Shown: piece by piece, positions 15,584 through 26,300 of the stretch
How the letters are laid out: the number at the start of each line of letters is the position of its first letter
Position numbering within the stretch: the first letter of the stretch is position 1
Assembly (NCBI GenBank): GCA_014595895.1
Contig: JABUKB010000007.1
Location: 1-64,000 of the forward strand
DNA from: Lysinibacillus odysseyi
Lineage (GTDB): Bacteria > Bacillota > Bacilli > Bacillales_A > Planococcaceae
Reading direction: 5' to 3'
DNA length: 64,000 bases
The notes under the pieces: generated by a model
The model's database searches: none
Told to the model about the DNA's origin: nothing
Seen by the model: the letters and a program-made list of their open reading frames with translations, nothing else
Translations under genes and position numbers: made by a program

Positions 15584-16939
15584 TTAGAACCACCCAAATG
15601 TCGCTTTTTTCGAAAGGGCTCGTCCGATTGCCCACTGAATTTCATTACGGTACTCACAATAATGGGGGAACGTATCATTTTGCACGATTCGGAATGTGCG
15701 ACCATGCTCTTCCAGGAAGCCGACCTGTTTTTCTACTTGGTCGCTTACGTAAAAGTCTAAAAAGAAATAGAATTCGTCGCAGTAGGGCAGGTACTCGGGC
15801 CATTTTGTATCCTGTCTGTAATCTGCACGGCTCGATTTTACTTCAATCACCACGATCTTTTCCTCATTGTAGCTAATTATATCAGCCCGCTTTTTATTCG
15901 GCAGTACCACTTCGCTCGCGACAACAAAGCCTTGGTTATAAAGCCATTTCATCGCAAGTGCCTGCATTTCCTTATGACGCCGTAGTTCCCGTTCAGACAT
16001 CAGGTTACTTGCAATGCTTGCTTCTTCGAAAGAATAAAGAGAAGCTCGTTTATTGGCTTCCAGTTCAGTCTGCAACCTTGCTTTTTCACTCGCAAGTGCA
16101 GATAGATCGGCTTCAAGTTGTTGGATAGCCTGCTCAATCTGTTCGGTTTCCTCTGTAAAGGTCTGAATGGCTTTGTAATCTTCGGCAGGGGAAACATACT
16201 GGGCACCCCAGCTGCCATTTTGCTTGCGACTCATCTCTCGCTCGTAGTTCCAGTCGATAAAATGCCCGTATTTTAAACGGTAGGCAAGCTGCTCGGCGAA
16301 TTTGTCGAGGGATTTGATTTCCCAGATGTATTCCTCGTTTAACTGAATGATATTTTTGGCCTTTAATGATTTACGGAAACCACTGTCTAGTCGGCGACGC
16401 AGCCCGTAACCGTCTTTGTATAATCCGACATAATGAAGTAGCAGTTCTTGTACGGCTGGCTCATAGCTGTTTATAAAATGAAACTTTGTTAGCAGGCGTT
16501 TCTTTTCATGGACCAGTTCATCAATTTTTTTCTGATAAGCGATTTCCTGTTGTCCGTAGTCGGTTAAGAAGCTCTGATACATCTGTTCGAATGCCTGAAT
16601 ACGTGCTTGCTTCGCATCATAATGTCGCATCAGCTCCATTAGCTCATCACGTGTGGTGTTTTCCGATGTGAGAGCAAGAATTTCACTTAGTGCCTCAGCT
16701 GATTTAGCTTTGATGTAAGAGGAGAGAAACAGCCCCTTTGTGCCGAGCTGTTCAAATTGCAGGGCAGTCTGCTCATTCGTTAAATCACGGACTGTGTGGG
16801 TGTAATTATAGAAGCGCTTTAACCGCTTCACTTGATCGAGCGAAAGGTTAAATGCTGCTGCAATATCGGCAAGCTTTTGTTTTGCAGTAAATGCTTCAAG
16901 GACCTGTAAACTGATTGGGTCTTTCCCGGTAATCATCAT
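15584..16939 (-). CDS. coiled-coil protein with C-terminal MmcB-like nuclease domain
   Basis: About 451 residues. An N-terminal helix-turn-helix-like segment (LADIAAAFNLSLDQVKRLK) is followed by a helical middle with a coiled coil (about 260-300). The C-terminal ~120 residues carry KRADIISYNEEKIVVIEVKS and QDTKWPEYLPYCDEFYFFL, the PD-(D/E)XK core of MmcB-like DNA repair proteins. The start at 16939 follows AAAGGTGG; an earlier ATG at 16996 lacks a site. It is divergent from an XRE regulator. The role may be plasmid defence or DNA repair. The specific substrate is unknown. Confidence 0.7.
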   Translation of the reverse strand: MMITGKDPISLQVLEAFTAKQKLADIAAAFNLSLDQVKRLKRFYNYTHTVRDLTNEQTALQFEQLGTKGLFLSSYIKAKSAEALSEILALTSENTTRDELMELMRHYDAKQARIQAFEQMYQSFLTDYGQQEIAYQKKIDELVHEKKRLLTKFHFINSYEPAVQELLLHYVGLYKDGYGLRRRLDSGFRKSLKAKNIIQLNEEYIWEIKSLDKFAEQLAYRLKYGHFIDWNYEREMSRKQNGSWGAQYVSPAEDYKAIQTFTEETEQIEQAIQQLEADLSALASEKARLQTELEANKRASLYSFEEASIASNLMSERELRRHKEMQALAMKWLYNQGFVVASEVVLPNKKRADIISYNEEKIVVIEVKSSRADYRQDTKWPEYLPYCDEFYFFLDFYVSDQVEKQVGFLEEHGRTFRIVQNDTFPHYCEYRNEIQWAIGRALSKKATFGWF

Positions 16940-17041
16940 GCCACCACCTTTTAATAAAAGTGTACCATGCACTTTTTTAGGTGTATAGGATTTCATTTCG
17001 TCCCGAATAATAGTTAGAAAATGGGACGAAATTTATTCGTT

Positions 17042-17090
17042 TTTTTACAAAGTGTAAAAATTTTAATTTAAAACAGTTATATGGTATAAT
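17042..17090 (+). promoter_or_regulatory. promoter with operator upstream of the XRE-ImmA-PIN operon
   Basis: TATAAT at 17085-17090 is the -10 box. The perfect palindrome TTTTTACAAAGTGTAAAAA (17042-17060) lies upstream. TTTTTACA (17092) and TGTAAAAA (17126) half-sites recur between the -10 box and the start codon. AAAAGTG/CACTTTT (about 16961-16981) is another inverted pair. The arrangement fits autorepression by the XRE protein. Confidence 0.55.
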
Positions 17091-17134
17091 GTTTTTACAA
17101 AACAACATACTATAAGCAAAAGAGGTGTAAAAAA

Positions 17135-17497
17135 ATGAGCTTATTTTTAAACAAAGAAACAATTGCAGAGAATTTAGGGACGTTTATTCGTTTGAAAGGA
17201 TATTCTAAATCATCCTTTGCAAAAAAAGTAAACATCTCTCGTCCGACATTAGATCAGCTATTAGAAGGGCAAAGTCCAAATGAAAAGACCTTTCTAAAGC
17301 AACTTGAGAAAATTGCAGAAGCTTTTCAATTAAGTAAAGAGTCTTTTTTAATCCCACCGCAAATTGAACAGACGTATGCAGCACCATCTCTACAGTTTTC
17401 TGATCACTTAGAGCATACAAAGGAAAGAACACCTCAAAATCAGCAGCTCCTAGAGGATTTAGAGGATTTACTGGACATTGCGACATTGTATTTATAG
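17135..17497 (+). CDS. XRE-family transcriptional regulator
   Basis: 120 residues with a lambda-repressor-type helix-turn-helix (about residues 12-65, FIRLKGYSKSSFAKKVNISRPTLDQL). The C-terminal tail is acidic. It is the first gene of a three-gene operon with an ImmA/IrrE-type protease and a PIN-like protein. Genes in this position usually repress the operon and can be cleaved by the metallopeptidase. AAGAGGTG precedes the ATG by six bases. TTTTTACA/TGTAAAAA operators lie in its promoter. Confidence 0.85.
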   Translation: MSLFLNKETIAENLGTFIRLKGYSKSSFAKKVNISRPTLDQLLEGQSPNEKTFLKQLEKIAEAFQLSKESFLIPPQIEQTYAAPSLQFSDHLEHTKERTPQNQQLLEDLEDLLDIATLYL

Positions 17498-17510
17498 GGA
17501 GGGAAGCTAA

Positions 17511-18287
17511 TTGCGTATTACAAAAGAAAATTTACAGCAAACGATTCAACGAAATAACCAGATTGAAGAGGAAATTTCTCGCCTAATTCAATACGTTGAA
17601 ATGACGTATAAAGAAATTCGGATTCAATCACCAGAAAAGCAGGCCCTCCAAATCCTTAAACAGCACTATTTCTTGCAAATCCCGATTCCTGACCAAGATT
17701 TTGGTGGCGCTATTCGCGTACTACCAAACGGGAAAAAAATATTCATCATTAATACGGCACAGCAAAGGGTCTATCAATATTTTATGTATTGGCATGAAAT
17801 CTATCATTTACTAGAGCAAGTCACAGAATCGCATGTGATTACACTTGATTTTGATTTAAATGAGCGTAAGGCGGATTATTTTGCAGCGCAAATGCTGTTA
17901 GGAAAAGACGTGTACCGTTATTTCATGAATTTACAGGAGCCATCAAGCTTTTTAGATCGCATTATGGTGTGTATCGATATGTTTAAGGCACCTTATAAAG
18001 CGGTGTTAATTCAACTATATGAAGCAGCTGTTGCAGAGGCAAATGAAGCATTGCAAAAGGATATTGAAGCGCACTTTGATCGACATTTTACACAAGACGA
18101 GTGGGAGCAGCATTTTAAACAGTTAAATTTAGATGTTTCATTAATTCAGCCAAGTAATATTTTAGATATGCGTATTTTAGAAAATGCCATTCAATCGAAG
18201 CAAGAAACTTACCCTGAGGTTTCTACTTATCAAGAGCATGTCGAATTTTTAAAGCAATTTATAAAAAATGCAAAGCCATCTAATTAG
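17511..18287 (+). CDS. ImmA/IrrE-family metallopeptidase
   Basis: 258 residues. The zinc site WHEIYH is at residues 94-99 and the third ligand region NERKADYFAAQMLLG lies about 20 residues later, both diagnostic of the COG2856 ImmA/IrrE family. These proteases cut XRE-type repressors to switch on mobile elements or stress genes. TTG at 17511 follows GGGAGGGAAG. It is 13 bases after the XRE gene and overlaps the next gene by 20 bases, indicating tight coupling. Domain order and length are normal. Confidence 0.85.
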   Translation: MRITKENLQQTIQRNNQIEEEISRLIQYVEMTYKEIRIQSPEKQALQILKQHYFLQIPIPDQDFGGAIRVLPNGKKIFIINTAQQRVYQYFMYWHEIYHLLEQVTESHVITLDFDLNERKADYFAAQMLLGKDVYRYFMNLQEPSSFLDRIMVCIDMFKAPYKAVLIQLYEAAVAEANEALQKDIEAHFDRHFTQDEWEQHFKQLNLDVSLIQPSNILDMRILENAIQSKQETYPEVSTYQEHVEFLKQFIKNAKPSN

Positions 18288-19107
18288 AGGCGTTTCAACA
18301 TTCATTGATTTTATTCAGGGAAAGGATCAATTGAAGCTGTGTATTTTAGATAATAATAACTTGCAGTTTTGTGAGCAAAACAAATCGTATTTAAAGCCTG
18401 CCCAACTTTTTCCATTTTACGATGCGGTATTAATTCCAGAGTGGGTCCATCTTGAAATCAAAAATTCGCATGCAAGGCTGGCGTATGTAGAAGACATTTC
18501 TGTGCCAGTGTTTGTACTTGAAGAAACGGATTATAGTGCATTAGTTGATTATCATGACCTGACGGTGATGCAGCTTTTTTGTCAGGCTTCCATGCCTAGG
18601 TCTACGCCATTTAAGTATTTAAAGAAACAACTCTCATTAATTGAGCGACAGCAAGGTGAGATTGAGGATGATTGGGTTGAGCGTTATTATGAGTACGGGT
18701 TTGATAATATAAACGGTTCTCGGAAAAACGCAGGAGAGAACTCGATTTTAGTGCTAGCTGTTTTACTGGCACTGCATTTACAGGAGCGCCTTTCACAAGT
18801 AACAATTTGTTCTAATGATGTGGAAGTGCGTGATATTAAAACTCAAATTTTAGACTATGTATTAAATAACGCTTTTCATTATCCAAAACGAGAGAAAATA
18901 ACGTTTTTAAGTACAGATAGTTTATTACGAACGGAATGGTTAAATGGTCATCTTCAGCTAGACGATATTTCAATGATTCGTACAAATCAACGTAGAATCA
19001 TGGGCTATCTACCGAAAGGCGATGGTACCAATGAGGAAGTAAATCGTGTGGTTGCAACGGATGAATTTATTGAGCTATTAGAGGAAGAGTTAATCATTTA
19101 TTTTTAG
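18268..19107 (+). CDS. PIN-like (toxin-type) protein of the XRE-ImmA operon
   Basis: 279 residues. CILDNNN (Asp28), LIPEWVHLEI (Glu58, Glu63), NAGENSILVLAV and ICSNDVEVR match the spacing of acidic residues in PIN-domain ribonucleases. The C-terminal ~90 residues have no recognised domain. It overlaps the protease gene by 20 bases. Together with XRE and ImmA/IrrE it forms a likely repressor-protease-effector module: the protease may free the operon and the PIN protein may cut RNA. This is inference; no experiment on this exact trio is cited. A terminator follows at 19193. Confidence 0.6.
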   Translation: MQSHLIRGVSTFIDFIQGKDQLKLCILDNNNLQFCEQNKSYLKPAQLFPFYDAVLIPEWVHLEIKNSHARLAYVEDISVPVFVLEETDYSALVDYHDLTVMQLFCQASMPRSTPFKYLKKQLSLIERQQGEIEDDWVERYYEYGFDNINGSRKNAGENSILVLAVLLALHLQERLSQVTICSNDVEVRDIKTQILDYVLNNAFHYPKREKITFLSTDSLLRTEWLNGHLQLDDISMIRTNQRRIMGYLPKGDGTNEEVNRVVATDEFIELLEEELIIYF

Positions 19108-19192
19108 AATGTAATTATAGAAAGTTATTAATGATATAATAATTGAAAGCATCCCCAGTCACCTTTTTGACAGGGGATCCTAGTATATAGAG

Positions 19193-19236
19193 AAAGCTTG
19201 CCAGTCACCCGTTTTGATTGGTGAGCTTTTTCATTT
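19193..19236 (+). terminator. terminator after the XRE-ImmA-PIN operon
   Basis: Stem GCTTGCCAGTCACC / GATTGGTGAGC followed by TTTTTC. Confidence 0.6.
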
Positions 19237-19362
19237 TTGTGAGCCTATAAGACGAATTGAGTGGATAGTTATCCAGTAAATCGTCATTTCAGAGAGCCTC
19301 AGCACGCTTTACATAATTGACATACCAGATTAATTTAAATGAGTTTCTTCTATTATATAGTG

Positions 19363-19644
19363 TTATAAATGTGGTTTCTCGCCATTCAGCACCATTTGTT
19401 TCACTTCTTTAAACTTGGTTACAAGCTCTTCACCGCTCAACCCAGCTGCAATCAGTTCCTCCAGTAAGTTCTCCGCAAAGTCCTCATCTACTTTCACAAC
19501 TGGCTTAATCACAAGCTGCCCCTCATGTAACTCAATTGTTACTTCCTCACCGATATTTAGCGCGTCATAGTATTCTTTCGGGATCACTAAATGACGCTGC
19601 GCTGACACTTTGATTTTTTTGCTCTTAATCATTTCATTATTCAT
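19363..19644 (-). CDS. AbrB/MazE-like (SpoVT-AbrB domain) protein
   Basis: 93 residues. The N-terminal swapped-hairpin domain (KIKVSAQRHLVIPKEYYDAL ... VTIELHEGQLVIKPV) is typical of AbrB/MazE DNA-binding proteins. The C-terminal helix-rich tail (FAENLLEELIAAGLSGEEL) matches MazE-type antitoxin tails, but no toxin gene is adjacent. It is divergent from the recombinase gene across a 440-base, extremely AT-rich region, where it probably binds. It is a candidate for the factor that recognises the dispersed TTAATRYATTAAT palindromes, by position only. Confidence 0.8.
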   Translation of the reverse strand: MNNEMIKSKKIKVSAQRHLVIPKEYYDALNIGEEVTIELHEGQLVIKPVVKVDEDFAENLLEELIAAGLSGEELVTKFKEVKQMVLNGEKPHL

Positions 19645-20083
19645 TAGCTATCAGTCCTTATATATAATTTATAAATATTTAATTATTAATAATTATAAAG
19701 TATAGGTAATAAAATATAAATTATTTTATAAGTAATAAATTTTATTTTTAATAAATTATTTATCATTAATGATTTATTAGTAAAAAATGAATAGTCATTC
19801 AAAGACAAAAAAACTTCCTTTTTAGATGTTGAAAATATATACTAAAATTAAGCAGCTTAGATATGTAAATTTATAAATTTATTGATTAATTAATAAAAAT
19901 ATTAGTGTTTTTATGAATTAAATTATTAATATATTAATTAATTTATATTTAAAACTATTTATCTATTAATATATTAAATAACTAATGTATTTGTTTATTT
20001 AAATGTTAATATATAAATTAGTAAAATAATTAATTTATTAATGTATTAATTATAGTTTTTCTGAAAAAAGGAGGAATGGCGAA
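19645..20083. promoter_or_regulatory. very AT-rich control region with repeated TTAAT/ATTAAT motifs
   Basis: About 440 bases with only a handful of G and C. They contain many TTAAT, ATTAAT and TATTTATTAAT strings, including an exact TTAATGTATTAAT at 20038-20050. No gene is seen. Possible roles are a regulator-binding region, a centromere or a replication origin. Sequence alone cannot choose. Confidence 0.5.
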
Positions 20084-20989
20084 ATGAATGGAGCAGAAAA
20101 TCCGAAAATCATCCGTTTAAACATCATGGAGACAAATCGAAAGGTGAATGAGTCAATTGAAGCGGTACTTGAACAGAAAAAAGCCATGTATCAGCCAGAC
20201 TTCGATAAGTTCGTCAGGTTTTGTGAGGAAGAAGGGCGCCACATTGATTTTGACGCTTTTGAGAAGTATCTGCACCAGTCCGTTACCGAGCAGCAGGTGA
20301 AATATTCCACGTTTAACCGCCGTGCGGCAGGTGTGATGTATTTTTTGAAAGATGTATTAGGAATGGGGCAAACACCAGAGCAAAAAAGACGGATACAAAT
20401 TATCCGACAGTTATATAATGATGAAAAATATCTTCGCCTAAAGCCGGTACGGGGGGTACGTGCTGAAAGACAGGAAGAAGTACTCGCACTGATTAATAAA
20501 TATGATACCAATCAAAAGGGAGACATTCGGAAACGTGCTATTTGCTTTGTGAATCTGATTACGGCCAATCGTCCTTCTGAAATGGTACGCCTGAAGATCA
20601 GTGATTTTGACTTAGCTAATAAAACGGTATGGGTGATGTTAAAGAAGCAAGGCGAAATGAAGGAAAAGCGCCTGACACTTGATTGCGTTTTAGCGGTGAA
20701 GAAATACATTGAAGTAGCGGGGCTTAGATCGGGCGATTACTTTGTCGGGGCAGCGGATAAATGGGGGAATTATAAAAATCGGATGATCACGGAACGCAGC
20801 TACAATCGACTGATTCATGACTGGCTAGGCTTTGCGCCGTACACGCTTCGTAAAACACAGATTACCCACATGCACAGAAAAAACGCGGACTTAGCCACAA
20901 TTGCCAAACAATCGGGGCATAAGTCACTGCAAACCATCACCCAGCATTATTTAGAAGTGGATAATGCGGATGTGGAGGAGTATTTATAA
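20084..20989 (+). CDS. tyrosine recombinase
   Basis: 301-residue phage-integrase-family recombinase. An N-terminal SAM-like core-binding domain (about residues 37-95) precedes the catalytic domain with Arg163 (TANRPSEM), Arg256 (TLRK, with Tyr-Thr in place of the usual His), His279 (SGHKS) and the nucleophile Tyr289 (QHYLEV). The size and motif order fit XerC/D-like plasmid recombinases that resolve multimers, or an integrase. AAAGGAGGAATGGCG precedes the start. It sits behind the AT-rich region and next to the AbrB-like gene. Confidence 0.9.
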   Translation: MNGAENPKIIRLNIMETNRKVNESIEAVLEQKKAMYQPDFDKFVRFCEEEGRHIDFDAFEKYLHQSVTEQQVKYSTFNRRAAGVMYFLKDVLGMGQTPEQKRRIQIIRQLYNDEKYLRLKPVRGVRAERQEEVLALINKYDTNQKGDIRKRAICFVNLITANRPSEMVRLKISDFDLANKTVWVMLKKQGEMKEKRLTLDCVLAVKKYIEVAGLRSGDYFVGAADKWGNYKNRMITERSYNRLIHDWLGFAPYTLRKTQITHMHRKNADLATIAKQSGHKSLQTITQHYLEVDNADVEEYL

Positions 20990-21043
20990 TTACTGTGGAT
21001 CTTAATGCAAGTATTCAATAATAAAATCTGAGCATAGTAGAAG

Positions 21044-21481
21044 TTAACTTATTTCCAATATATAAGTGGATGGATTTGAATTAGTCCTATATATTTTTAA
21101 AGTTTTATTTAAATAATCAGGATTGTCTATACAATGTCTTAAAGGGCCCCATTTAATTTTTGTCATTGCATTATTTTGCAAAGCTGTTTTTGAAGTGAAG
21201 TCTGTACTATGTACCAGTTCTAAAGAGAAACTACCAATATTACGGCCTTCCAATATTACTTCAAAATCACAGTCAGCGTACTCTATATGAGGGTATTGTG
21301 CTCTTTTAAATTCCCAAGACAGAGTATTAAATACGATATCTCTAAAATATGTTTGAAAATTAGGGATGAGATTTATCCCGGCATCAAGATTTATTTGTCC
21401 TGTTAAGTGTGTATTATTACTACTCGGAATATTTAAATCTCTAATTGATAATGGTGCACTCTCCCAAAGTAAAATTGTCAT
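21044..21481 (-). CDS. hypothetical protein divergent from the methyltransferase
   Basis: 145 residues, beta-rich, containing DCDFEVILEGRNIGSFSLELVHS. No family is recognised. It is divergent from the adenine methyltransferase gene with 126 bases between, so it may belong to the restriction-modification block as a controller or accessory protein. That is a guess from location. Confidence 0.5.
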   Translation of the reverse strand: MTILLWESAPLSIRDLNIPSSNNTHLTGQINLDAGINLIPNFQTYFRDIVFNTLSWEFKRAQYPHIEYADCDFEVILEGRNIGSFSLELVHSTDFTSKTALQNNAMTKIKWGPLRHCIDNPDYLNKTLKIYRTNSNPSTYILEIS

Positions 21482-21607
21482 AATTAACCCCCTTTGGATA
21501 ATTATAGAACAAGATACTTTTAAATGGAATGAAAAGGTAAATATAAAGTTCGTTAGATTTATTAAATTTTTTTAGATTATGTTATTATATTCAAAGGTGA
21601 TATTTAG

Positions 21608-23257
21608 ATGAAATTAAAAGAAAACGCTACTGAGCAAAAATTAGCAGGTAGATATTATACCCCAATAGATTTAGCTGAATTTATTGTTAAATGGGGAATG
21701 GATGAAACGGTAAATACGATTCTTGAACCAAGTTGTGGGGATGGCGTATTCCTAGAAGCATTACGACAATACGATCGGAATTTTAATTGTAAAGGTGTTG
21801 AAATTTCCCATGAAGAGGCAACGCTTGCTTCTGAACGATTGTTACTTGATGATCGTTTTAATGTGTTAGTCTCAGATTTCTATGAGTATTATAATAGTAA
21901 TCAAGGAGAAAAATACGATTTTATTTTGGGCAATCCACCATATATAAGATATCAATATTTGACTGAGCAACAACGAGATATACAAAGTGATTTATTATTA
22001 GAAAATCGAATGAAACCAAATAAATTAATTAACGCTTGGGTCGCTTTTACTGTTGCAGCAATTAGTTTGATGGAAGATAATTCTAAAATAGCTTTTGTTA
22101 TTCCAGCAGAATTATTTCAGGTGAAATATGCTGAGCAATTACGTAGTTATTTAATGCAAAATTTAAATGAAATTACTATCCTAACATTTGATGAACTAAT
22201 ATTTGAGGGGATTGATCAGGAAGTAGTTGTATTACTAGGACGTAAAAATTCAGATTTTGTCGGAATACATCAAATGAAAATCTTGGAATTTATAAATATA
22301 AATGATTTGAATGCAAATTTTGATACACGTAATAATGAACAAGGTTTTCAGGATATAGATACAACAAACGTGAAATGGACGAAGTACTTTTTAAATCCAC
22401 AGGAGAATAATGTTATTAGTTTACTTAGGGAATCAGAAAGTTGTATTAGATTTGGCGACATAGCACAAGTAGATGTAGGCATTACAACGGGAAACAACGC
22501 CTATTTTTGTGTAAATCAAGAAACGGCTGAGGACTATGATTTATTAGATATTTCAAGACCATTAATTGCTAGGAGTGTAAATATTCCAGGAGTTACATTT
22601 GAAATGGCTGATTGGCAATGGAATGTAGAACAAGGGGCAAAAACATTTTTACTAGATTTTAATCGATTAACAGATGAGCAGTTAAGCGGAAGACAAAGAG
22701 CTTATATAGAGCTAGGCGAACAAAATGAGGAAAATACGGGTTACAAATGCCGAATTAGAGAGAGATGGTATGCTATTCCATCGATATGGGAACCAGATGC
22801 ATTCTTTTTACGAAGAAATTATCAGTATCCTAAGTTCGTTCTTAATAATTGTCGTGCGGTAAGTACGGATACTATGCATAGAGTGTCATTTTTAGTGGGT
22901 ACAGATAGAAAAAAAGCCATTATATCTTACTACAATAGTATTGCTTTTGCCTTCACAGAATTAGAAGCCAGAAGTTATGGTGGAGGCGTGTTAGAAATAT
23001 TGCCTCGGGAGTTAGAAAACGTAACAATACCTAATATTAATGATATGATTTTAGAAGAAGAAATTATAAATGAGTTGTTTGACAGTTTAAATACAGCAAT
23101 TCGAGAAAATCGTGATATAGAAGAAGTATTAGGTTTAATTGATCAAACACTACTTGTGGATAGATTAAATATTCCAGTTCATGTTGTCAATCAGTGTAGA
23201 ACTATTTGGCATAAATTGAGAAATAGAAGAATAAATCGAGGTATTACAAGTAATTAG
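21608..23257 (+). CDS. N6-adenine DNA methyltransferase (TaqI/Eco57I type)
   Basis: 549 residues. The AdoMet motif I LEPSCGDGVFLEAL (about residues 39-53) and the catalytic motif FILGNPPYIRY (about 104-114) identify an amino-methyltransferase of the gamma class. It likely methylates adenine. The C-terminal half (about 270-530) looks like a TaqI-type target recognition domain. The ribosome binding site AAAGGTG precedes the ATG. It is followed by a terminator and then by a second, larger restriction-modification gene, so the two probably work as a modification-restriction unit. Confidence 0.9.
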   Translation: MKLKENATEQKLAGRYYTPIDLAEFIVKWGMDETVNTILEPSCGDGVFLEALRQYDRNFNCKGVEISHEEATLASERLLLDDRFNVLVSDFYEYYNSNQGEKYDFILGNPPYIRYQYLTEQQRDIQSDLLLENRMKPNKLINAWVAFTVAAISLMEDNSKIAFVIPAELFQVKYAEQLRSYLMQNLNEITILTFDELIFEGIDQEVVVLLGRKNSDFVGIHQMKILEFININDLNANFDTRNNEQGFQDIDTTNVKWTKYFLNPQENNVISLLRESESCIRFGDIAQVDVGITTGNNAYFCVNQETAEDYDLLDISRPLIARSVNIPGVTFEMADWQWNVEQGAKTFLLDFNRLTDEQLSGRQRAYIELGEQNEENTGYKCRIRERWYAIPSIWEPDAFFLRRNYQYPKFVLNNCRAVSTDTMHRVSFLVGTDRKKAIISYYNSIAFAFTELEARSYGGGVLEILPRELENVTIPNINDMILEEEIINELFDSLNTAIRENRDIEEVLGLIDQTLLVDRLNIPVHVVNQCRTIWHKLRNRRINRGITSN

Positions 23258-23261
23258 TATT

Positions 23262-23303
23262 TGCCCTTTCATTGTCTTCTACATTTGAAAGGGCTTTTTT
23301 TAT
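23262..23303 (+). terminator. terminator after the methyltransferase
   Basis: Stem GCCCTTTCA / TTGAAAGGGC followed by seven T. Confidence 0.8.
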
Positions 23304-23374
23304 TTTGACTATCCCTTTTTTTTCTTAAGATGTAAAATAAATGGAATATAACCTTTTCGAAATGAGGGATAAAA

Positions 23375-26300
23375 ATGATGTTAGAACAATTGGTGAAGAA
23401 TTTTAAGAAAAATTATTTTTTTATGAAAGAGGCTAAAAATAAATACAATGAACATTCTACGCGTGTAGAATATATAGATCCTTTTTTCGAATTATTAGGA
23501 TGGGATGTAGCAAATAAGCTTGGAAAACAACCTTCGTTAAGGGATGTGATTCCAGAGAGTTATACTACAGCAACGCTTAGACCAGACTACAAATTCTCAG
23601 TCAATGGGATATCAAAATTCTTTTTAGAAGCAAAGAAGCCATCCGTTAATATTACTACAGATTTAAATGCGATTTTCCAAACAAGAAGTTATGGCTGGTC
23701 CCAAAAACATTACATATCAGTTTTAACAAATTTTGAATATCTATTGATTTTTGATGCTACTGTAGCTCCTACAGTATCTGATAATGAAAAAACAGGTTTG
23801 TTAAAAATTTATTATTATGAAGAATATATTTCAAAATGGGATGAAATCACAGAATTACTTTCGTATGAAAACGTAAGAACCGGTAGTCTTGAGAAGAAAT
23901 TCTCATATTTAATTGAACAAGCTTCGGCATCTCCAATTGATGAACATTTTTTACAGTTAATTAATGGTTGGCGAATCAGTCTTGCTAATGATATTTATGC
24001 TAAAGATAAGTGTTTAAGCGAAACATATCTTAATGAAATCATTCAACGCTTTATTAATCAAATGATTTTCTTAAGAATGTGTGAAGATAAAAATCTTCCT
24101 TTATATCATAAGTTAGAGGGTAGTTTGGATAAGAATGTTAAGAATCAACTGCTAGAAATTATTAAAGATGCTGATAAAAAGTACAACTCTAATATTTTTG
24201 AAGATAGTGAAATATTGAAATTAATAAAAGATGAGACTTTAACTGATATTATTAAGAGCTTATATTATCCTATTAGTCCCTATGCGTTTTCGATATTGGA
24301 ACCAAATACCCTGGGGGAAATCTATGAGATATTTTTAACTGAAAAAATAACGATTGTAGATGGTAAGGTACTTTTAATTAAAAAGGATCCAAGTTTAAAT
24401 CGTGATATAGTAACAACACCATATGAAATTGTAAAAGTGATGGTTGATAAGGCTCTATCACCGTATTGTGAAAATAAAAGTGTAGAGGAACTACTAAAAT
24501 TAAAAATTGCAGATATTTCTTGTGGATCAGGAATATTTCTAATTGAAGTATTTGAGTACTTATTAAATAAAGTACAGCAATGGTATTTAGAACATAATCC
24601 AGATCAACTAGTGGAGGCAGCTAATGGAGAAAAGGTCTTAAATATTGATTTAAAAATTAGGGTATTAACTGAATGTATTTATGGTATAGATATCGATACT
24701 TATGCAGTTGAGGTTGCTAAATTCAGTTTAATGTTAAAATTATTAGAAGAAGAAAATGTATATTCTTTAGAAAATCGTAATCGTATTTTGCCAGTGTTAG
24801 ATGAAAATATTAAAGTAGGGAATGCTTTAATTGATTCAGATATGTACGGAATGGATAAAGAAATAGAAAAACGCTTGAAGATATATCCTTTTGACTGGAG
24901 TTTTAATGCTGGTCAAGTAGAACAATTTGATATTATTATCGGCAATCCACCTTATGTAACAACAGAAGATATGATAGGACAATTACTAAAAGAAGAGTAT
25001 GAACTCTACAAGTCTCATTACGCTTCGGCGTATAAACAATTTGATAAATATTTCATTTTCATTGAACGTGCGATTGAGCGTCTGAAAAAAGATGGATCGC
25101 TAGTTTATATAATTCCGAATAAATTTACGAAGATTGAATCGGGGAAGAAATTACGTGAGCTTATTACGGATAAGAAGTTATTAAAAGAGTATATTGACTT
25201 CGGCTCGTTACAGTTATTTAGGGGAAGTAGTAAAAATACAAAAAATCTTACTACCTATAGCTCCATTATCCATTTGAAAAAAGATAATGGCAGTCATTTT
25301 AACTATCAAAAAGTAAATGATAAACACACCTGGTTTAATGATTATTTTGAAAAAACATCAGATAAATTATACGAGCTTACCGTGGACAGTTTAGACGAAA
25401 AGCCATGGGTTCTTCCGAAAAGTGAAAAAGAACAAGCTTTGCTTGAAAAGGTCTTTAGAAAATCTCAAGCACTAAATGAAATAGCTGATGTATTTAATGG
25501 TATTCAAACAAGTGCTGAAAGACCGCCAATTTATTGGTTTGCTGAGGATGAGATAGTTAAAGAGACTGAAACACACTATTCTATAAATAGAATGGATAAA
25601 ACGTTTCAGATTGAAAAGAAGATATTACGTCCATTTTATAAACCTACAAAGAAAATTGAAAAAAATCTTGGATCCTATGATATAGTAAAAACGAATAAAT
25701 ATATAATTTTTCCTTATGATTTAAATGGAAAAGTTTACTCGGAAGAAGTAATGAAATCTGAGTATAGTGGGACATGGGAATATCTTGAGTCTAATTATGA
25801 ATTGTTAGTACCTAAACAGGTGTCACCAATCGGTAAAAGAGATGTGCCGCATGCTACAAGTGAAAGTTGGTATCATTATGGACGTATTCAGGCCCTAACT
25901 AAATTCATCGATAAACCTAAATTAATTGTGGGAGTGCTTTCAAGTAAGCCCTTTTACTATTTAGATAACGAAGATATGCTAATTGCTTCTGGTGGTACAG
26001 CAGGCTACTGTGCCATTTCTCCAAAAGAGAATTTCGATTATGCAATTGAATTTTTACAAGCAGTTCTTACACACCCTTTAATGGAATGGATTATTTCCAT
26101 GACAGCAAGTGAATTTGATAATGGTTTTCATGCTAGAGGCACAGCTCTGTTGAGGAAATTACCAATAGTGAAGATTGATTTTGAAAGGGCAGACGATCTA
26201 GAAAAGTACACGAGCATAGTAAAATTAAGTAGAGATATCTACGCTTTAAATAGCAAGTTAAAAAATAAGTTAGATAGTAAATCTAGGAAAATTTTGGAGA

